From: RGIG5057 sp036653755
GTDB lineage: Bacteria > Bacillota > Clostridia > TANB77 > CAG-465
DNA: 18,501 nucleotides
Assembly (NCBI GenBank): GCA_036653755.1
Contig: JAVVTJ010000019.1
Location: forward strand, 1 to 18,501
Direction: 5' to 3'
Shown: in pieces, positions 15,019 to 18,501 of the stretch
Position numbering within the stretch: position 1 is the first letter of the stretch
Layout: the number at the start of each line of letters is the position of its first letter
Notes under the pieces: model-generated
The model's database searches: none
What the model was told of the DNA's origin: nothing
What the model saw: only the letters and a program-made list of their open reading frames with translations
Program-made: the position numbers and the translations under genes

Positions 15019-15049
15019 TTGTAATAAATATAAATTATCTGAGTATAAT
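15019..15049 (+). promoter_or_regulatory. Possible separate promoter for tRNA-Cys
   Basis: TATAAT (15044-15049) lies 10 bases before the tRNA; the best -35 candidate, TTGTAA (15019-15024), is 19 bases away. The -10 box is convincing, the -35 box is not. Confidence 0.4.
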
Positions 15050-15059
15050 GTATAAACAT

Positions 15060-15133
15060 GGCGCCATAGCCAAGTGGTAAGGCAATGGTCTGCAAAACCG
15101 TGATCATCAGTTCAAATCTGATTGGCGCCTCCA
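15060..15133 (+). tRNA. tRNA-Cys (anticodon GCA)
   Basis: A 74-base cloverleaf: acceptor GGCGCCA/TGGCGCC, anticodon loop CTGCAAA, U discriminator as expected for Cys, and encoded CCA. It is the last recognisable core gene before the accessory region. Confidence 0.97.
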
Positions 15134-15409
15134 ACTATTCGTAGATGTATAAAGCATTTACGATTTTTTTTATGCAAAGAAGTAGAAAAAACAATGAGTT
15201 TATAGAATTAAGAATACGTTTATGGTATAATATGGTATATATCGAATTAAACAATATTAATGTTTTGCGTTTGAATGTCAGGAGAGAATAAACAACAAAC
15301 TACGAACTATAAAACTCTCTTTATGAAATAATTATATATAAATTTAGAACTTTTTTTAATGGAGTATATAAAAATAATAGAATTAAATTGTTAGATAAGG
15401 AAGAAATAA
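15134..15409. other. Gene-free stretch between tRNA-Cys and the orphan gene
   Basis: Apart from the terminator at 15140-15171, the only notable element is TGGTATAAT (extended -10, TATAAT at 15226-15231) without a good -35 box; it could drive the orphan gene at 15410 through a long leader. No second copy of the tRNA-Cys 3' end is visible here. Confidence 0.4.
15140..15171 (+). terminator. Terminator after tRNA-Cys
   Basis: CGTAGATG (15140-15147) pairs with CATTTACG (15155-15162) with one G-U pair, followed by A and eight T. Confidence 0.85.
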
Positions 15410-16453
15410 ATGGATAAAAATAGCAAGCAATTCAAGATAATAAATGAAATAGTGAATGATGCCTTTTGGCTTGGTTATATTTTAGAAATTAAAAGAGCTT
15501 TATCTGATAATAGTAAAAAAGAAATTTTAAGTTCATTTTTGATTTTCTTTTCCTCAATTTTTGTTGAAGAAACACTAAAAGCAAAATATGGTGGGTTAAG
15601 TGGCAAAAGACAAATTACTGTAAAAGATATTGAGAATTTTAGAAATCATAATTTAAAATACTGCCCATCTGAAAATTCAAACGATACTAAGACTACTTTA
15701 AAAGAAATGGGAATAGATTTTGATAATTATATTTTTGATTTGGTTTTATCGTTAGGTGGCAATGATTTATTAGATATAAACTTTAGAAATTGGGATTTAA
15801 ACAAGGAAAGTAATTTTGAATTATTAGATGGTATAGTTGCAACTCCTTTGAGATGGATTGAAATATTAATGCCAGATATTTTTGAAGAATTGAAAAAAGT
15901 ATTATTAGAATTAATGAATACCAACTTAGATAGAATAAATAGTATAGATATTAAACAAAAATCGTATGCTTCATATAAAATGTTTAAGAAAACTGGAATT
16001 ACTAATAATGATAAATTATATATCTTACAAAGGTATGGATTAGTAAAAACAATTATGTTTATTGATAATATAATGCAAGAAAAAATATCTTTTAATATAG
16101 GAAATCTTCATTTTGATTTTGAACACTTTATTGTTAAAATGAAAGCTATAATTATAGAAATGTTTTGGAATGATCGCAATTCAAATAATACAGTTCTTAA
16201 TCGTATTTTTCAAAAAAATAAGCAAAATATTGATGATGATTTTTATCCAATTAATCGTAAATGTAGAAATAATTTGCATTATTCTGATTATCATTTTATA
16301 AGTGAAAAAGACAAAGGAATTCTTTTGAAGTATCAAAACACATATTTGCATAATATTTTATTTATTTTTAATAGTAATATCACATACAATTTTGGATGGA
16401 GTTACAATCTTGGGTTGACATTAGCCAAACTACAATATTGGAGTAACTCGTAA
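15410..16453 (+). CDS. Orphan protein with a HEPN-like RN-x2-H motif
   Basis: A 347-residue protein I do not recognise. It looks soluble and mostly helical, with many aromatic and Asn/Lys residues, and no signal peptide or transmembrane run. The most telling segment is NRKCRNNLHYSDYH (282-295), with Arg286-Asn287 and His290. This resembles the R-x4-6-H signature of HEPN RNases and of HEPN-like helical domains in defence genes, although the spacing R286 to H290 is short (R283 to H290 would fit better). AAGGAAG six bases before the ATG supports the start. It lies between the tRNA cluster and a broken dehydrogenase near an integrase, a setting typical of cargo genes in integrated elements. A defence or toxin role is only a guess. 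Confidence 0.7.
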   Translation: MDKNSKQFKIINEIVNDAFWLGYILEIKRALSDNSKKEILSSFLIFFSSIFVEETLKAKYGGLSGKRQITVKDIENFRNHNLKYCPSENSNDTKTTLKEMGIDFDNYIFDLVLSLGGNDLLDINFRNWDLNKESNFELLDGIVATPLRWIEILMPDIFEELKKVLLELMNTNLDRINSIDIKQKSYASYKMFKKTGITNNDKLYILQRYGLVKTIMFIDNIMQEKISFNIGNLHFDFEHFIVKMKAIIIEMFWNDRNSNNTVLNRIFQKNKQNIDDDFYPINRKCRNNLHYSDYHFISEKDKGILLKYQNTYLHNILFIFNSNITYNFGWSYNLGLTLAKLQYWSNS

Positions 16454-16551
16454 GTTAAAATTCAAAAATAATATGCTGTAAACATTAAAATTATATGTAG
16501 ATTAGAGAGTAGAAGCAGTAAAAGTCTTAAAGTATTGAAGGGAGAATATTT

Positions 16552-17926
16552 ATGGAATTAATATCAAAAAATCCATCAAAGAATTATGAAATTTTAGGTG
16601 AAGTTGAAGAAACTACTAAAGAGGAAGTCTTAGAGAAAGTATCTAGAGCTAAAGAAGTTCGAAAAGAGTGGGAAGATTTAGATTTATCTAAAAGACTAGA
16701 AATATTATGAGAAATATATGCTGATTTTGAATCAAAATTTGATGAAATAGCAAGTCATATATCTAGCGAAATGGGTAAACCTATCACTCAAGCAGAAAAC
16801 GAAGTGAAATCAACATTAAATAATATAAAATGGGATTTAGATAATGCTGATAAATGCATAGCACCTGAAATAACTTTTGAAAATGATATAGAAATACAAA
16901 AAGTATTTTATGAGCCTAAAGGTATTGTTGTTTCAATTTCACCTTTTAATTATCCGTTTTCACTTTGTTGTGCAATAACAATTCAAAACTTAATTGTAGG
17001 TAATGTTGTGATTAGTAAACCTGATCCAAATACACCATTACTTTACAAACTCCTAGAAGAAATATTCAATAATTCAAAATTACCTAAAGGGGTCCAACAA
17101 TTTGTATATGGAGGAAAAGAAATTGGAAGTTTTTTAGTAGAACAAGATATTGATATGATATGTTTTACAGGAAATACAAAAACAGGAGAGTATTTATATA
17201 AAGTTGCAGCAAGTAAAATGATTCCAATACTAATGAAGCTTGGTGGCTCTGCACCTGGAATTATATGTGAAGATGCTAATATAGATGCTGTAATAAAAGG
17301 AGTATTTAATAAGAAATTTTCTAATGCAGGACAATTGTGTCATGCTTTAAAAAGATTGATAGTTCACGAAAGTAAATTAGATGAGGTTGTAGAAAAGTTA
17401 AAGGATATTGCCGAAAAACAAATTATTGGTGATTCGAGTAATCGAAATACAACAATGGGTTCTCTTGTAAGTGAAAAACAGCTAAATACATTGGTAGAAC
17501 AATTTAATGATGCAGTTAGCAAAGGTGCAAAAGCTGTTTGTGGTGGAAAACAACCTGATAATTTAAAGGGAAGTTATTTTGAGCCTACACTACTTACAAA
17601 TGTTACTAAAGATATGAAAGTATGGAAAAAAGAAGTTTTTGGACCAAGTATTACCTATAATTAGTTTTAAAACAATAGATGAGGCAATAGAACTGGCTAA
17701 CGATACTATTTATGGTTTGGGTGGGTATGTATTTACAACTAATAAAGAAACTTTTGAGAAAATTAGCAAAGAACTAAAAACAGGTATGGTAAGTTGTAAT
17801 AATTTAGCTTATTCTGCTCCATATAATCCTTTTTGTGGAACAAAAGCGTCAGGGTTAGGTAGAATTCGTGGAAAATGGGGATTTAGAGAATTATGCAATA
17901 TAAAAGTTGTTACATTTGAAAAATAG
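16552..17926 (+). pseudogene. Aldehyde dehydrogenase family pseudogene
   Basis: NAD(P)-dependent aldehyde dehydrogenase of the broad succinate-semialdehyde/GapN-like superfamily, about 458 codons when reconstructed, a normal length. The ATG at 16552 has AAGGGAG upstream. Codon 53 is TGA (16708-16710) where Arg would suit (RLEIL-x-EIYADF). After GGACCA one extra A (17646/17647) shifts the frame, so EVFGP should join VLPIISFKTIDEAIELAND. Cofactor motifs survive (PFNYPF, ISKPD, FTGNTKTGE), as does the nucleophilic Cys263 in NAGQLCHALKR. The general-base Glu 34 residues before it is replaced by Lys229 (MKLGGSAP instead of xELGG). Three independent lesions make it very likely non-functional and drifting. 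The correct frame resumes from 17648 to the TAG at 17926. Confidence 0.92.
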
Positions 17927-17929
17927 TAA

Positions 17930-17969
17930 TTTAAATAATGCAGTATCAATAGATACTACATTATTTAAA
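17930..17969. terminator. Bidirectional hairpin between converging genes
   Basis: TTTAAATAATG (17930-17940) pairs with CATTATTTAAA (17959-17969), and AGTATC (17942-17947) with GATACT (17952-17957), around an AATA loop with one mismatch. The integrase stop codon lies within the 3' arm. Confidence 0.8.
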
Positions 17970-18501
17970 ACAATTCCTTCTCTTTGAAATAATCGGTAAC
18001 TTTAGCAACTTCCTCATCTTGAAATTGTTCAAGAACATGAGAGTAGGTGTCTAGGGTTATTTGTATTTTTGAATGACCTAATAATTTAGATACAACCTTT
18101 ATATTCATACCAGCTTCTAAACATCTTGTGGCAAAAGAATGTCTTAACATATGAGCATTTACTTTACCAAATAATTTCACATATTTAGCGCTCTTAGGAC
18201 TAATACCTTTGTTATAATTCTTTTCTATAAGATCACATAGTCTAATGAAACAAGATGATATTGAACTGGCTATTATAAGTTGTCCTTTTTCAGATGGAAA
18301 TAATAACTCAGTCTTTTTATAACATCTACCATATAGCATTTTGTTTGCTTTATTTATTGCTATTTGATCCTTTAAAAGTATTTCTAGTTTATCAGATATA
18401 AATGGTATTACTCTTGAAGAGGATTGTGTTTTGGTAGTTGATATTTCTCTTCTAGTTTTAGTAGGGGTAGTAGATTCAAAATCAATATAATTAACACAGT
18501 T
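17965..18501 (-). CDS. Tyrosine recombinase (integrase), C-terminal part, cut by the window edge
   Basis: The reading frame is open from the right edge of the window to the stop at 17965, giving 178 residues of the catalytic domain. Visible active-site elements: the beta-hairpin Lys in TTKTQSSSRVIPF, HMLRHSFATR (box II His-x-x-Arg), LLGHS, and the nucleophilic Tyr in TLDTYSHV. The first catalytic Arg and the N-terminal arm/core-binding domains lie outside the window. The internal ATG at 18339 is not the true start because homology continues upstream of it. The style is that of phage or integrative-element integrases of Bacillota. It converges on the aldehyde dehydrogenase pseudogene and marks the right part of the window as an acquired region. 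Confidence 0.92.
   Translation of the reverse strand, partial: NCVNYIDFESTTPTKTRREISTTKTQSSSRVIPFISDKLEILLKDQIAINKANKMLYGRCYKKTELLFPSEKGQLIIASSISSCFIRLCDLIEKNYNKGISPKSAKYVKLFGKVNAHMLRHSFATRCLEAGMNIKVVSKLLGHSKIQITLDTYSHVLEQFQDEEVAKVTDYFKEKELF

Noticed and set aside
14703..15134. 143-residue minus-strand ORF across the tRNA genes
   Set aside because: It is the antisense reading of tRNA-Asp, Phe, Gly and Cys and gives the well-known spurious peptide type (ERESNPRHGDFQSPALPTE). Not a gene.
12716..16492. Shared TGTAAACATTAAA at about 12716 and 16478
   Set aside because: Thirteen AT-rich bases without extension or symmetric context; likely chance similarity.
16708..16710. TGA in the aldehyde dehydrogenase read as a recoded codon (Trp, Gly or selenocysteine)
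   Set aside because: TGG is used for Trp in neighbouring genes, murB ends in TGA, the position suits Arg, and the gene carries two further lesions. No SECIS-like hairpin is evident.

Overview
The window is a very AT-rich, densely packed bacterial segment. It has strong purine-rich Shine-Dalgarno sites, sigma-70/sigma-A promoters, CCA-encoding tRNA genes and intrinsic terminators. Protein families such as the GGGtGRT protein, DUF1540 and a YvcK with an N-terminal membrane hairpin point to a low-GC Bacillota, most likely Clostridia. Standard code is used: TGG for Trp, and TGA as the murB stop. I cannot name a genus.

Left part (1-3040): an aspartokinase on the minus strand that has lost one of its two ACT domains is divergent from a two-gene operon. 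That operon encodes an IscU/NifU-like scaffold-family protein and the GGGtGRT protein, and ends at a strong terminator.

Central operon (3082-10033, plus strand): ftsY, murB, a degenerate membrane-anchored YvcK paralogue, a glycogen-debranching-enzyme-like protein that appears to lack the catalytic motifs, ruvC, and a canonical membrane-anchored YvcK. Gaps are 41 bases or less and murB overlaps the next gene by ATGA. It links peptidoglycan precursor synthesis (MurB) with two copies of a UDP-sugar-binding regulator family and a carbohydrate-fold protein, and is the most unusual biology here. The terminator that closes it contains the ribosome-binding site of the next gene, a patatin-like phospholipase whose natural ATG is out of frame with the body by one base.

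Middle (10917-14396): uvrC without its C-terminal helix-hairpin-helix domain, then about 490 bases without a gene, an ATP-grasp ligase and a small DUF1540 Cys-rich protein. Copies of a GGATAGCTTTTT repeat flank uvrC; a direct and an inverted copy match over 22 bases. 

Right part (14541-18501): a tRNA cluster (Val, Asp, Phe, Gly, Cys) behind a perfect consensus promoter. Beyond tRNA-Cys the content becomes accessory: an orphan protein with a HEPN-like RN-x2-H motif, an aldehyde dehydrogenase pseudogene with a stop, a frameshift and a lost catalytic Glu, and the C-terminal part of a tyrosine recombinase running off the edge. This looks like the decaying end of an integrated element beside a tRNA gene.
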